A stretch of 64,000 nt of DNA. It comes from an uncultured Erythrobacter sp. Its GTDB lineage: Bacteria > Pseudomonadota > Alphaproteobacteria > Sphingomonadales > Sphingomonadaceae. Location: contig CANMSD010000002.1 in assembly GCA_947500645.1 (NCBI GenBank), positions 620,001 to 684,000 on the forward strand, read 5' to 3'. The position numbers and the translations under genes are program-made. The notes beneath the pieces are model-generated. The model was not told the origin of the DNA. It made no database searches and saw nothing but the letters and a program-made list of their open reading frames with translations. Shown one piece after another: positions 43,366-51,977 of the stretch; positions within the stretch are counted from its first letter, which is position 1, and every line of letters begins with the position of its first letter.

Positions 43366-44424
43366 ATGCGCCGCCTTACCCTGCTTGCGATCTTAGCCCT
43401 GGGCCTTGCCCCGGGGACATGGGTGCGCACTGATGTCACTGACAATTACGACGCGCCCATAACCTTCACCGAGATTGAGACCCGCGAAGGGATTAGCGGA
43501 CCTCTGCGATTCACCGGTGCGTGGGAGATTACGACGTCGAACTCTCATTTCGGCGGTTATTCGGCACTGGTCCAGCTGGCAAACGGCAACCTGTATGCGG
43601 GCAGCGATCGCGGCCGGGTGATGGAGTTTCAGCTACGCGATGGTCATCCGGTCGCAGAGGGTGCCCGGCTCGATTATCTACCGGGAAGTCGCTCGATAGA
43701 CCGCGATTTGGCGGATCTTGAATCCTTTACCCGCGACCCAGAAAGCGGAACCCTTTGGGCTGGCTACGAGCACGGCAATGTGATCGAGCGGATCGCTGCG
43801 AATGGAGCCATCAAGCGGGTAAAGCCGCCCGAAATGACGGAATGGTCCCTCAACAGCGGGCCGGAAACCATGGTGCGGCTCAGCGATGGTCGGTTCCTCG
43901 TTCTGGGGGAAGCACCGGAGAAGCGCGGTCTTGAGGACCGCCCTGCACTGCTGTTCGACGGTGATCCGGTAGAGGGCGCAAAGAGCATCGCCTTCCGCTT
44001 CGATTCCACGCCGAAATTCTCGCCGGTCGATGCCGTGCAGCTGCCCGATGGCGACGTGATGATCCTGATGCGCAGAGTGCAATATCACTTCCCTGCAGAA
44101 TTCGACGCCCAGCTGGTGCGAGCTGACCCATCAAAGATTGTAGAAGGCGAGGTGTGGACCGGCGATGTCCTGCAAACGCTGCGTGGACGCACCTATGGCG
44201 AGAATTTCGAGGGGATCGAGTTTGTGGCCGATGCCAACGATCCCGAGGCCGGATCGCTATATTTGATCGCTGATGACAATCTTTCGGCGTTTCAGCGCAC
44301 AATTCTGCTGCGCTTTGCCTGGCCGCCGGATGATCCAGGTGAGGACGCGGGGAGGCCGAATGTATCGGATAAGGGTGAAGCGAAGGATGCTACGGAGGAG
44401 CCCGCATCTGATGCGGGCAAATGA
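43366..44424 (+). CDS. Phytase-like esterase-domain exported protein
   Basis: 352 residues. A cleavable signal (LTLLAILALGLAPGTWV) leads to a beta-propeller-like domain with repeats GGYSALVQLANGNLYAGSDR, then TLWAGYEHGNVIERI and NFEGIEFVADANDPEAGSLY. This is the esterase-like activity of phytase family (PF13449) pattern. An acidic, disordered tail ends the protein. Substrate is unknown, though many members lie near phosphate or lipid metabolism. A perfect hairpin (GCCCGCAT/ATGCGGGC, 44400-44418) lies in the last codons. Confidence 0.85.
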   Translation: MRRLTLLAILALGLAPGTWVRTDVTDNYDAPITFTEIETREGISGPLRFTGAWEITTSNSHFGGYSALVQLANGNLYAGSDRGRVMEFQLRDGHPVAEGARLDYLPGSRSIDRDLADLESFTRDPESGTLWAGYEHGNVIERIAANGAIKRVKPPEMTEWSLNSGPETMVRLSDGRFLVLGEAPEKRGLEDRPALLFDGDPVEGAKSIAFRFDSTPKFSPVDAVQLPDGDVMILMRRVQYHFPAEFDAQLVRADPSKIVEGEVWTGDVLQTLRGRTYGENFEGIEFVADANDPEAGSLYLIADDNLSAFQRTILLRFAWPPDDPGEDAGRPNVSDKGEAKDATEEPASDAGK

Positions 44425-44457
44425 AAAGGCGCGCAGGATAGCCCGCACGCCCTTTTC
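44423..44457. terminator. Probable bidirectional terminator
   Basis: GAAAAGG (44423-44429) pairs with CCTTTTC (44451-44457), with a couple of further inner pairs. The A and T runs at each side let it end both the phytase-like gene (plus) and rpmB (minus). The inner helix is imperfect, so efficiency is uncertain. Confidence 0.5.
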
Positions 44458-44508
44458 AACGACCTTGAAGGAAGGTTGAGGCTGGCTCAGCCAGCCCGAC
44501 CACGGCGA

Positions 44509-44796
44509 TTACGCTGCGGCTTCAGCCTTCTGCAGCTCACGCTTCACTTTGAGTGCGCGAGCCGACAGCTTGTCGTCCTTGGTCTTCAGCAACCAGTTGT
44601 CGAGACCGCCATTGTGCTCAACCGAGCGCAGACCATGTGTCGACACGCGGAATTTGAAACCACGATCCAGCTTCTCGCTCAACAGGGTGACGTGCTGCAG
44701 GTTCGGCAGGAACACGCGCTTCGTCTTGTTGTTGGCGTGGCTGACGTTGTTGCCCACCTGGCGACCTTTGCCGGTCAGTTCGCATATGCGCGACAT
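44509..44796 (-). CDS. rpmB: 50S ribosomal protein L28
   Basis: 95 residues from ATG 44796. Opening [23 protein letters not shown] and the [17 protein letters not shown] block are definitive; only the first Cys of the zinc-ribbon positions remains, so this is the C-minus form common in proteobacteria. The protein binds 23S rRNA near the exit region. Longer in-frame sequence up to 44922 lacks an appropriate start. It is monocistronic. Confidence 0.96.
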   Translation of the reverse strand: MSRICELTGKGRQVGNNVSHANNKTKRVFLPNLQHVTLLSEKLDRGFKFRVSTHGLRSVEHNGGLDNWLLKTKDDKLSARALKVKRELQKAEAAA

Positions 44797-44993
44797 GATA
44801 TCTCTCATTTGTTCACGGTTACGGGCGGCCAGCGATTCGGCCTCCCAGAATTTCGGGTTTTCCCGGAAGAGCGCGCGCATAACTGTGCATGTGCGAATCG
44901 TCAAGCTGGAACAATCTCTCAATAGTGTCGTTGAAGCCCTGACTAGTCGCAGCGTCAGTCAGACGCTGTGCTTGGTTTCAATGGAGGAATTGA

Positions 44994-45239
44994 ATGAAAA
45001 AGATTATCGCAACCGCCTTTATCGGAGCAGCTTCACTCGGTCTCGCAGCCTGTGACGTGGACCAGACACAAGAAGGTGAATTGCCTGATGTCGAGGTCGA
45101 AGGCGGCAACCTGCCTGAATTCGACGTCGAGACCGCCGATGTCGAAATCGGGACCGAAGAAGTGACCGTTGACGTTCCGACAGTCGATGTCGATATGCCG
45201 GACGATGCAGAAGGCGAGCCGGTTACCGGCAACGAATAG
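44994..45239 (+). CDS. Acidic repeat-containing lipoprotein, hypothetical
   Basis: 81 residues. A typical lipoprotein signal ends in SLGLAACDVDQT (Cys near residue 20). The mature 60 residues are very acidic and carry an imperfect repeat in which VEVEG, DVETADVEIG, EVTVDVPTVDVDMPD alternate Val with Asp/Glu every two to three residues; there is almost no basic residue. This could form a calcium-binding or spacer tail, but no family is recognised. A GGAGG ribosome binding site seven bases upstream supports the start. It precedes tadA by 15 bases. Confidence 0.78.
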   Translation: MKKIIATAFIGAASLGLAACDVDQTQEGELPDVEVEGGNLPEFDVETADVEIGTEEVTVDVPTVDVDMPDDAEGEPVTGNE

Positions 45240-45254
45240 AACGATTTTGCGGTC

Positions 45255-45722
45255 GTGACTGGGTCGGGCACTCGTTGGCCGACCCCGCGGCCCATGCTTC
45301 GCGCGCTTGACGCTGCCAGAGCGGCGGCGCAAGCGGGTGAGGTGCCGGTTGGCGCTGTGGTGATGCGCGCCGATGAGGTGATTTCCGTCGCTGCCAACGC
45401 GACCCGTACACCGCCCGATCCCACAGGCCATGCCGAGATTCGCGCTCTTCGCGAGGCGGCAACGATACTTGGCCAGGACCGACTGACGGATTGCGATCTA
45501 TATGTGACTCTGGAGCCTTGCGCGATGTGTGCCGGGGCGATTTCGCATGCGCGCATTGCCAGGCTCTATTACGCGGCGAACGATCCAAAAGGCGGCGCGG
45601 TGGAACATGGCGCGCGCGTGTTTCAGCAGGAGCAATGCCTGCACAAGCCAGAAGTTTATTCCGGTATGGGCGAGGCGGAAGCGGCAGAATTGCTTCGCGA
45701 ATTTTTCAGAGAGCGGCGATAG
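45255..45722 (+). CDS. tadA: tRNA adenosine(34) deaminase TadA
   Basis: 155 residues from GTG; ATG 45294 gives 142 and aligns equally well with the family start (MLRALDAARAAAQAGEVPVG). Zinc motifs HAEIRAL and PCAMCAGAI are intact, with the proton-shuttling Glu in the first. TadA converts A34 to inosine in tRNA-Arg(ACG), letting it read three Arg codons. No obvious ribosome binding site precedes the GTG; it may be coupled to the lipoprotein gene. Confidence 0.93.
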   Translation: MTGSGTRWPTPRPMLRALDAARAAAQAGEVPVGAVVMRADEVISVAANATRTPPDPTGHAEIRALREAATILGQDRLTDCDLYVTLEPCAMCAGAISHARIARLYYAANDPKGGAVEHGARVFQQEQCLHKPEVYSGMGEAEAAELLREFFRERR

Positions 45723-45730
45723 GGCGCACA

Positions 45731-45784
45731 ATACAAGGGTAGCGGTCGCAGGTCAGCCCCCTTTCGTCGTAGCTGCCCTTGTAT
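45731..45784 (+). repeat. Long inverted repeat after tadA
   Basis: ATACAAGGG-T-AGC (45731-45743) pairs with GCT-G-CCCTTGTAT (45772-45784): 12 pairs with one internal mismatch and a 28-base loop. There is no U tract. It could be a terminator, a stabilising 3' structure of tadA, or a regulator site before the following gene. Confidence 0.5.
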
Positions 45785-45837
45785 GGTTGGCCACGATGAG
45801 GCGCTCTTCACTTTAGCTGTGAGGAGGGCCGCTTCAA

Positions 45838-46973
45838 ATGCGCCTTATGCTTCTTATCCTTCTGTGCTTCTCTCCGCTTGGGCAAATGGCACATGCCGAC
45901 CCGGCGCAGGTCGCGCCCGCCGGTTGGAGCAGGTCAGAGACCAATGGGCTGACGGTTTATCAGGACCCTTCGGGTGGAGAGGTGATGGTATTTCGCACCT
46001 TCGATAGCACTTCCGATCCGGCCGCCAGCGTCCAGCAGTTCGCTGACACCATGACTGGCAGGGCAGACCGGGTGATCCGCTCGACCCCTAGCACGGCCGG
46101 TGCCTTAAATTTGCAAGACGTCGAGTATGAGCGGCGCAATATCACCATGCTGGGCCGCGTCATCGGTGTACGGCGGAGTGATGGCTCGCTGTTGGTGATG
46201 GCGCATCTAGCACCAAAATCAACGCCGGGTCTGATGAAACGGTTGGACGGGGCGATGGAGAGCATGTCGTTGTTCGCTTCAGCCAATGGAAACGGGCAAG
46301 TTGAGCGTGCAACCGCGCTGCCTCCCAAGATTGCCTCGCCAGCACCAAGTTCCGGGCGCGGCCTACCGGTCTCTCGAATGTGCTGTTCGAACTCAACTAC
46401 AAATACGGTGTGGGCGGTGCGGCCTACCCCAATTATGAGTTGGTCGTCCTGCTGCAGAACGGTCAGGCAGCAAAGCTGGGTGGATATGCTGTCGATGCGA
46501 TCCGCAAGCGCAAACCGGCGGATGTCGGGCGTTGGCAGCGTGCGGGCAGGGAATACCGTGTACGTTGGGAAGATGGCGACACGTCCGATCTCAAGCCGAC
46601 TGTCGGCCCTCCCAAACCCCTGCCGAGTGCGAGCAACCTTGTTGGCCGTTTCCAGGCGATCGGTGGCGGAGGAAATACGGCGCTTGGCGGCGGTACGCTG
46701 ACCGCTCAGGTGAAGGAATTCGATTTTCGCCGCGATGGAACATTCTCCCATTCGAACAAGAAGTCGGCCAGCTCCGGGGCTGGGGTAGGGCGCTCGCAGT
46801 CTGGCAGTGGCGGGCGTTGGGATTTGAGCGGCTCGACGCTGACTTTGACCTATCGTAACGGTCGCACGGTGCGCACATCGGTGTTCTACAGCGGAGCGCG
46901 CAAGCCTGATGCCAAAGGCGGGCGATATGGTGTCTTGTGGATCGGTGGCGATGACTATCGGCGGGTGCGCTGA
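45838..46973 (+). pseudogene. Frameshifted exported-protein gene
   Basis: The first frame begins at 45838 with a signal peptide (LILLCFSPLGQMAHA) and reads sensibly to about residue 155 (LAPKSTPGLMKRLDGAMES); beyond about 46303 it turns to Cys/Ser/Arg-rich nonsense. A second frame, open from about 46303 in the -1 register, continues with LFELNYKYGVGGAAYPNYEL and GRWQRAGREYRVRWEDGDT, then a C-terminal domain ending GVLWIGGDDYRRVR at 46973. Joined, they would make one secreted protein of about 375 residues. A one-base deletion (or sequencing error) between 46303 and 46380 is the simplest reading. Function unknown. Confidence 0.68.
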
Positions 46974-47000
46974 GTGGGTCAGGAGCGCAGGAGGATCAGA

Positions 47001-47555
47001 ATGAAGCGGGTACTTTGTACGATTGCCGCCTGCGGTTTTGTCGGTAGCGCAGCGCAGGCGCAGAACGGCCAGGCTGATCCTTTTGAAGGTTCGGGGCCGG
47101 TTTACCTCTATTTTGTGGTCGACCCTGACTTTGTGGGTGTGGTGATCGAATCTCCGATGGCAAATTACGGCGTGCAGTCAGATCTTGTTATCCCGCCGCA
47201 AAACCACGGCGTGCCGGAATGGCAGGACTACAACGATCTTCGCGACGAGCTCTCGCGGGCCATTGCTCCAGATATCGACGGCATAGAGGCTTCGGTCGGT
47301 TCGAAGTTCGCATTCACCAATAGTGCGGGCTGCACCTATGACGAAGGCAGCGAGAGCATCGTAAAGAAAGACGGGAAGTGGACCGTCATATTCGACATCG
47401 AATTCACCTGTCGCCAGATGTCGAATCTGAGAGATGTTTCGATCAATCTGTTCGACACGGCCGGCTTTTCGAGTGGATTTGCGACGGTGATTAATGGCGA
47501 TATCGAAGCTTCGCGGGAAGTGGATGGCGTTGATCGCAGGGTGGACCTTCGCTAG
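47001..47555 (+). CDS. Exported hypothetical protein, ZrgA-like in part
   Basis: 184 residues from ATG 47001, with AGGAGG six bases upstream; the GTG at 46974 is unlikely. A signal peptide (VLCTIAACGFVGSAAQAQ) starts the protein. The mature part begins VYLYFVVDPDFVGVVIESPM and ends with DIEFTCRQMSNLRDVSINLF. The order of these blocks weakly recalls the DUF2796/ZrgA periplasmic zinc-binding proteins, but the usual His-rich stretch is missing, so I do not press it. Two Cys may pair. It follows the frameshifted gene on the same strand. Confidence 0.6.
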   Translation: MKRVLCTIAACGFVGSAAQAQNGQADPFEGSGPVYLYFVVDPDFVGVVIESPMANYGVQSDLVIPPQNHGVPEWQDYNDLRDELSRAIAPDIDGIEASVGSKFAFTNSAGCTYDEGSESIVKKDGKWTVIFDIEFTCRQMSNLRDVSINLFDTAGFSSGFATVINGDIEASREVDGVDRRVDLR

Positions 47556-47568
47556 CGCGGCAAGCTTC

Positions 47569-48288
47569 TTACAGCCCCCGCCAGATTTTCGCCCTGACGC
47601 CGTCACGCGCGCCGAAGCGCTTCGCATCGCAGCGGGTCGGGCGGAAACGCTTATTGTAGCATAGCCGAATTTCTTCCAGCCAACCGCTGCGGTTGAGTTT
47701 TAGGCCGATCTGGCTTGCACTCCACCCGCCATTGGCGTCGGCAAAGGCCTTGCGGATACGCCCGGCGGTCAGGCCGTCCTCGCGAGAGATGCGGTCGTAA
47801 TCGGGTATTCGCAGGCTATCCCAGAGTATGCGCGTGACTTTGAAATATGTGTCGGGCCGCTTCGTCATGCAGCTGCCATGCTTGGCCCATTGCCGCGCAA
47901 TAAGGCGGGTGGAGGGCATCATGCACATGTTACGCCGCGCCTCGGCTGGCGTCAGCGCCCCCCGCGTCGGGCACCATTGCGGCCAGCTGCCGCGGCTTTC
48001 AGGCCATAGGCCGTGCACGATCAGCCCGAAATTGCCATTCTCACCCGAGCATTGCGTGCGATGGCCGCGGCTGTCCTGGCGGGTGCGGCAAAAGCCGGGC
48101 GACCAGCTGAGCGCCAGCGTATAGCCAGTCACCGGTAGCTGGCGCGATTTGCCATCGGGCGTGACCTTGGGGACAGTCGACACCCGAGGCATCTCGCACT
48201 GATAGGCCTGGGCCTGCGCAAGCGATGGCATCGCCAGAACCGTCACAGCGGTGATGCTAGCAAGCCCTCTAGTCAAACTCATGCGCAT
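47569..48288 (-). CDS. Ribonuclease T2 family protein, exported
   Basis: 239 residues from ATG 48288 (ATG 48282 is equally possible; AGGAGG lies 3 or 9 bases before). A signal peptide (LASITAVTVLAMPSLAQAQ) leads to both RNase T2 active-site blocks: CAS I as FGLIVHGLWPESRG and CAS II as ARQWAKHGSCMTKR, each with its catalytic His. Further Cys residues fit the family disulfides. It degrades RNA in the periplasm or outside for nutrient recovery. The start overlaps the upstream membrane-protein gene by 20 bases. Confidence 0.93.
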   Translation of the reverse strand: MRMSLTRGLASITAVTVLAMPSLAQAQAYQCEMPRVSTVPKVTPDGKSRQLPVTGYTLALSWSPGFCRTRQDSRGHRTQCSGENGNFGLIVHGLWPESRGSWPQWCPTRGALTPAEARRNMCMMPSTRLIARQWAKHGSCMTKRPDTYFKVTRILWDSLRIPDYDRISREDGLTAGRIRKAFADANGGWSASQIGLKLNRSGWLEEIRLCYNKRFRPTRCDAKRFGARDGVRAKIWRGL

Positions 48289-48703
48289 CGACCTCCTCGC
48301 GTGGTTTGAACCATTCATTCGCCCCGCGGGTAAACAGCAGCGCAACCGCGCATAGCGAGATCGATAGCCCCACCAGGATTCCTGGAAAGGCATAGATCAT
48401 CTGCAAATTTGCGAGCACCAGAACGATCTTGATCGCCACCATTGTCACGACGAACCAGCGTGCGAAAGGCACCGCATAAAGCCAGACGAGCGCGATCGGG
48501 ATCAGTTCGATGGTGAACCAGGCAGAGCTGGTGATGATCGTCCAGTCGCGGTTCCACTCAAGCCCCAGCCCGAGCGATTCCAGCGTCTCCTGCTGAGCGG
48601 GCAGGTCGAACAGGGCGGTGATGAGGTTCCATGCGGCAAGTGCCAGCAGGATGGCGGCAAAGGCATTGATCCCGGCGGGGCGCGGGCCTTTCACGAGCTT
48701 CAT
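48269..48703 (-). CDS. Small inner-membrane protein, hypothetical
   Basis: 144 residues from ATG 48703. Four hydrophobic segments (about 12-30, 60-80, 83-103, 105-126) suggest a four-helix bundle with a charged C-terminus (FKPREEVDAHEFD). No motif is recognised. It overlaps the RNase T2 gene by 20 bases and follows nadC with a 10-base gap, so nadC, this gene and rnt2 form one operon. Confidence 0.75.
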   Translation of the reverse strand: MKLVKGPRPAGINAFAAILLALAAWNLITALFDLPAQQETLESLGLGLEWNRDWTIITSSAWFTIELIPIALVWLYAVPFARWFVVTMVAIKIVLVLANLQMIYAFPGILVGLSISLCAVALLFTRGANEWFKPREEVDAHEFD

Positions 48704-48713
48704 CACGCGTCCG

Positions 48714-49598
48714 TCATACCGGGGTGAAGTCGAGGCCTATATCGGCAGCCGGGGCGCTTTGGGTCAGCCGTCCGACGGACACGAACTGCACGCCGGTCGC
48801 TGCCTTGTTCTTGATCGTGTCTAGATTGATCCCGCCACTCGCCTCGCAAGGTACGCGGCCATCGACCATAGCAACCGCCTCGCGCAAAGTGTCGGGCGAC
48901 ATATTGTCGAGCAGCAGGTGGTGCGCACCCGCCTGTAGCGCAGGGCCAATTTGGTCGAGCCGGTCGACCTCGCAAATGATATGCTCAACGCCCGCTTCCC
49001 ATGCCCGGCGGACGGCCTCGCCGACGCTGCCGGCGACCAGAACGTGATTGTCCTTGATCATCGCCGCGTCCCACAACCCCATGCGATGATTGGCTGCGCC
49101 TCCCATCCTGGTTGCGTATTTCTCCAGGTGGCGCAGGCCGGGAATGGTCTTGCGCGTATCGAGCAAGGTGCAATCCGGGTTGTCCATGGCGGTCACATAT
49201 TCGCGCGTCATGGTGGCAATGCCCGAGAGGTGCTGGACGATATTGAGCGCGCTGCGTTCGGCAGTCAGCATCGCCCGCGCATTGCCTGAAAGGCGCATCA
49301 GGTCGGTGCCTGCCTCGACCGCATCACCGTCAGCAACGAGATGCTCAATTTCCATATCGGGTTCGAGCGCGCGGAAGAACGCCTCCGCCAATGGCAGGCC
49401 CGCCACGACGATAGGATCGCGACTGTCCATCACACCCGTGAAGCGGGCATCTGCGGGGATCACGCTCTCGGAGGTAACATCATGCCCGCCGCCCGGCAGC
49501 CCTTCACCCAAGTCCTCGGCGAGAGTCTCGCGCACGAATTTGTCGAGGTCGAAGCCGAGGAGCGAGAATTGAGCCATGCCGTTGTGTGGAGGAGTCAT
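48714..49598 (-). CDS. nadC: Nicotinate-nucleotide diphosphorylase (carboxylating)
   Basis: 294 residues. The N-terminal open-faced sandwich begins LGFDLDKFVRETLAEDLGEG. The catalytic barrel has LLDTRKTIPGLRHLEKYATR with Arg and Lys contacts, the GGAANHRMGLWDAAMIKDNH motif and SGGINLDTIKNKAATGVQFV near the end. It converts quinolinate and PRPP to nicotinate mononucleotide for NAD synthesis. First of a three-gene operon; about 160 non-coding bases upstream contain a hairpin. Confidence 0.96.
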   Translation of the reverse strand: MTPPHNGMAQFSLLGFDLDKFVRETLAEDLGEGLPGGGHDVTSESVIPADARFTGVMDSRDPIVVAGLPLAEAFFRALEPDMEIEHLVADGDAVEAGTDLMRLSGNARAMLTAERSALNIVQHLSGIATMTREYVTAMDNPDCTLLDTRKTIPGLRHLEKYATRMGGAANHRMGLWDAAMIKDNHVLVAGSVGEAVRRAWEAGVEHIICEVDRLDQIGPALQAGAHHLLLDNMSPDTLREAVAMVDGRVPCEASGGINLDTIKNKAATGVQFVSVGRLTQSAPAADIGLDFTPV

Positions 49599-49640
49599 TT
49601 GTTTTCCGCAAGCGCATCCGCGCTCGCGATTTCCTCGCTC

Positions 49641-49659
49641 ATACGATCAAAGATCGTAT
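49641..49659. other. Perfect hairpin upstream of nadC
   Basis: ATACGATC (49641-49648) and GATCGTAT (49652-49659) form an 8-base perfect dyad with an AAA spacer, 43 bases before the nadC ATG. Without a U tract it is an operator or a leader structure rather than a terminator. No partner is evident; NAD-linked regulators such as NrtR are only speculation. Confidence 0.45.
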
Positions 49660-49758
49660 CACTGCGGACGGGCACAAGGCCCTTGCGGACCCTGACGCGC
49701 CCGAACCATTCCCGGCAGTTAGTGCAGTGGTGGCGCGCTGTCGCGTGAGGTCGTAGAC

Positions 49759-50556
49759 CTAGTGCACGAACCTCGCCACCACGTCGCGATAGCTGCGCGA
49801 CACCTTCACCTCGGCGCCCGAATCCAGCACCAGGAAGCATTCGCCATTGGTGTGCGGCTTGACCTGCCGAACCTGGTCGAGATTGACGATAGTCGAGCGG
49901 TGAACGCGCTGGAATTTGCGCGGATCGAGGCGGCGTTCGAGGTCTTTCATCGTTTCGCGCAGGATCAGCGAATTGTCACCGGTATAGATACACATGTAGT
50001 CGCCGGCGGCCTCGATATGCTCGATCGATTCCACTTCGACGCGGAAGATCTGGCCGCGATCTTTCACGTTGATCAGTTTCTCGAAGCGCTCTGCCGTTTC
50101 GGCCGCCGCCTCGCAGAACTCGTCCGCTTTGTCGGGTGCAACTTCGGCCAGCACATTCTTGAGCTTCTCGGCCTCTTCGGCTGACTTCTTCTCGGCGATG
50201 CGCTGGCGCACGCGCTCAAGCGTGTCGGCAAGCTTGTCTTCATCAACCGGCTTCATCAGGTAATTGACTGCATTGGTCTCGAACGCACGGATCGCATGCT
50301 CTTCAAAGGCGGTGACGAAAACGAAAAGCGGTGGCTCGATTTCCATCACGCCTTTGACGACGGAGAATCCGTCGAAACCGGGCATCTGAATATCGAGAAA
50401 GACGAGATCGGGCTTCTCGGTCTTGATCTTGCGAATTGCTTCGCGGCCGTTTGCGCAGGTGTCGATTATCTCGACATCTTCGAAGGCTTCGAGCCGCAAT
50501 TGCAGGCCCTGAATGGCGAGTTTTTCATCATCAACGAGGATAGTACGAATAGTCAT
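49759..50556 (-). CDS. LytTR-type response regulator (second)
   Basis: 265 residues. Receiver domain (about 1-120): acidic pair in TILVDDEKLAIQGLQLRLEA, phosphoacceptor Asp in LVFLDIQMPGFDGFSVV, Thr in FVTAFEEHAIRAF and Lys in YLMKPVDEDKL. A Glu/Lys-rich linker (about 135-170) precedes the LytTR DNA-binding domain with FRVEVESIEHIEAAGDYM and VHRSTIVNLDQVRQVKPH. It overlaps the kinase gene by four bases. Compared with the regulator at 9127-9882 it has a longer linker and different contact residues, so the two probably have separate targets. Confidence 0.94.
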   Translation of the reverse strand: MTIRTILVDDEKLAIQGLQLRLEAFEDVEIIDTCANGREAIRKIKTEKPDLVFLDIQMPGFDGFSVVKGVMEIEPPLFVFVTAFEEHAIRAFETNAVNYLMKPVDEDKLADTLERVRQRIAEKKSAEEAEKLKNVLAEVAPDKADEFCEAAAETAERFEKLINVKDRGQIFRVEVESIEHIEAAGDYMCIYTGDNSLILRETMKDLERRLDPRKFQRVHRSTIVNLDQVRQVKPHTNGECFLVLDSGAEVKVSRSYRDVVARFVH

Positions 50557-51818
50557 GTAGCTGGTCCAATTGCGCGTTGGGGATTGAGGTCAATCGCCGA
50601 CGCTGGCTGGGGGGTGGGGCCGGTTTCGGCATGTGTGGCATCCGCGGGGTCGGAGCCGGTTTGAGTGTCGGCCTGTGAGCTGAGAGACGGCACAGGTTCG
50701 TCTTCGGTCTGTAAGGGTATTTCGATTATAACGGTGAAGCCGCCGCCCGATTCAGACCGGGTTTCAAATTTGTGATCCGCGCCATATGCCTGGGTCAGGC
50801 GGTTGCGGATATTGGCCAGGCCTACGCCGGTTGAGATGGGCTGGTTGGCCTTGTCGAACTCATAATCGAGCACCTGCTGTCTTACGGGCACATTGGCCCC
50901 CGGACCAGTGTCCTCGACCATGATACGCAGTCGCCCGGCGATGATACGGGCCGAAAGCGAAATGCGCGCGCCCTCTTCTTGCGGGCCGACGGCATATTTG
51001 ATCGCATTTTCGATCAGCGGCTGAAGCAGCATGGATGGCAGCTGTGCATCCATCGCGTCATCTTCGATGGCAAAGTCTGTGCGTAAGCGGTCTTCAAAAC
51101 GCATTCGCTCAATATCGAGATAGAGTTGCAGGGTTTCAATTTCCTGCGCCAGCGTAACCTGGCTGCCTGGCTCACTGATCAGCGTATGCCGCAGAAAACC
51201 GGAAAGCCGCGTCAACATCGCATTGGCCGGTTCGGTCTGCTTCAAGAGCACCAGAGTGCTGATCGAATTGAGCGTGTTGAACAGGAAATGCGGGTTGAGC
51301 TGGTAGCGTAGCATAGCCAGTTGAGCGCTCGTTGCCTGCGCCTCCAACCGTTCGAGCCGGTCGGCCTGTTGCTCGACCGTGAGGAAGTAATTGATCGCGA
51401 AATAGAGCGCGCTCCACGCGCCAAGCAGTGTTAGCGGAATGTAGGTGATGCCGATTACACGCTGCGCGAATGTCGTGTCGCTGCTGCCGGCGTAATAGAT
51501 GCCCTGCACCCAGGCATCGATCGAGGCATGGACAAGTACAGCGCCCGTTAGCACCAGAGCGGTGCCGCCCCAGGTGACCACGGCTTTACGGCTGATCAGC
51601 TGGCGATAGACCACAGACAGCACGAGGCTGATCGAAAATCCCGTAATCGTGTTCACGAGGATTACGGCCAGCAGGTCGAGCGGCAACCCATTGGCCAGCG
51701 CGGACATGGCGCGCAGCAGAAAGGCGCCGCCCCAACCTGCAAGCTGGAGGTTCCAGAACGCCCTGTTCTTGCTGGCAAAGAACGGCGTAGGCTGGATCGG
51801 TAGAACTGCCATCAACAT
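50553..51818 (-). CDS. LytS/YehU-type sensor histidine kinase (second)
   Basis: 421 residues, from ATG 51818 (ATG 51812 two codons later is possible). Membrane helices sit at about 23-40, 51-72, 84-103 and 120-140, and there is no large loop between them, unlike the kinase at 7893. His177 is the phosphoacceptor in YQLNPHFLFNTLNSISTLVL; the N-box is LQPLIENAIKYAV and glycine boxes are EDTGPGA and GVGLANIRNRLTQAYG. A Pro/Asp/Thr-rich tail of about 40 residues ends the protein. It is coupled to its regulator by a four-base overlap. Confidence 0.92.
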   Translation of the reverse strand: MLMAVLPIQPTPFFASKNRAFWNLQLAGWGGAFLLRAMSALANGLPLDLLAVILVNTITGFSISLVLSVVYRQLISRKAVVTWGGTALVLTGAVLVHASIDAWVQGIYYAGSSDTTFAQRVIGITYIPLTLLGAWSALYFAINYFLTVEQQADRLERLEAQATSAQLAMLRYQLNPHFLFNTLNSISTLVLLKQTEPANAMLTRLSGFLRHTLISEPGSQVTLAQEIETLQLYLDIERMRFEDRLRTDFAIEDDAMDAQLPSMLLQPLIENAIKYAVGPQEEGARISLSARIIAGRLRIMVEDTGPGANVPVRQQVLDYEFDKANQPISTGVGLANIRNRLTQAYGADHKFETRSESGGGFTVIIEIPLQTEDEPVPSLSSQADTQTGSDPADATHAETGPTPQPASAIDLNPQRAIGPAT

Positions 51819-51977
51819 GTGTTGTAGACGAATTGAGTGCGCGATGGCAGATGCTTTTGCCCGCGAGTGATCGTGTGAGCCGCACCTTTTGGCTTGGAAA
51901 GCCGCCGATTCTGGACGCTTTTATGCGGTTGGAGTTGGCCCGTTAGCCTCAAAACGGCGCTGCGAAGGTGTTCAAGC

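Noticed and set aside
49595..49840. An 81-codon minus-strand frame ending in an ATGA overlap with nadC
   Set aside because: It overlaps the response-regulator gene by about 80 bases in another frame, its only non-overlapping part has no start or ribosome binding site, and the residues look random. The interval is better described as a leader with a hairpin.
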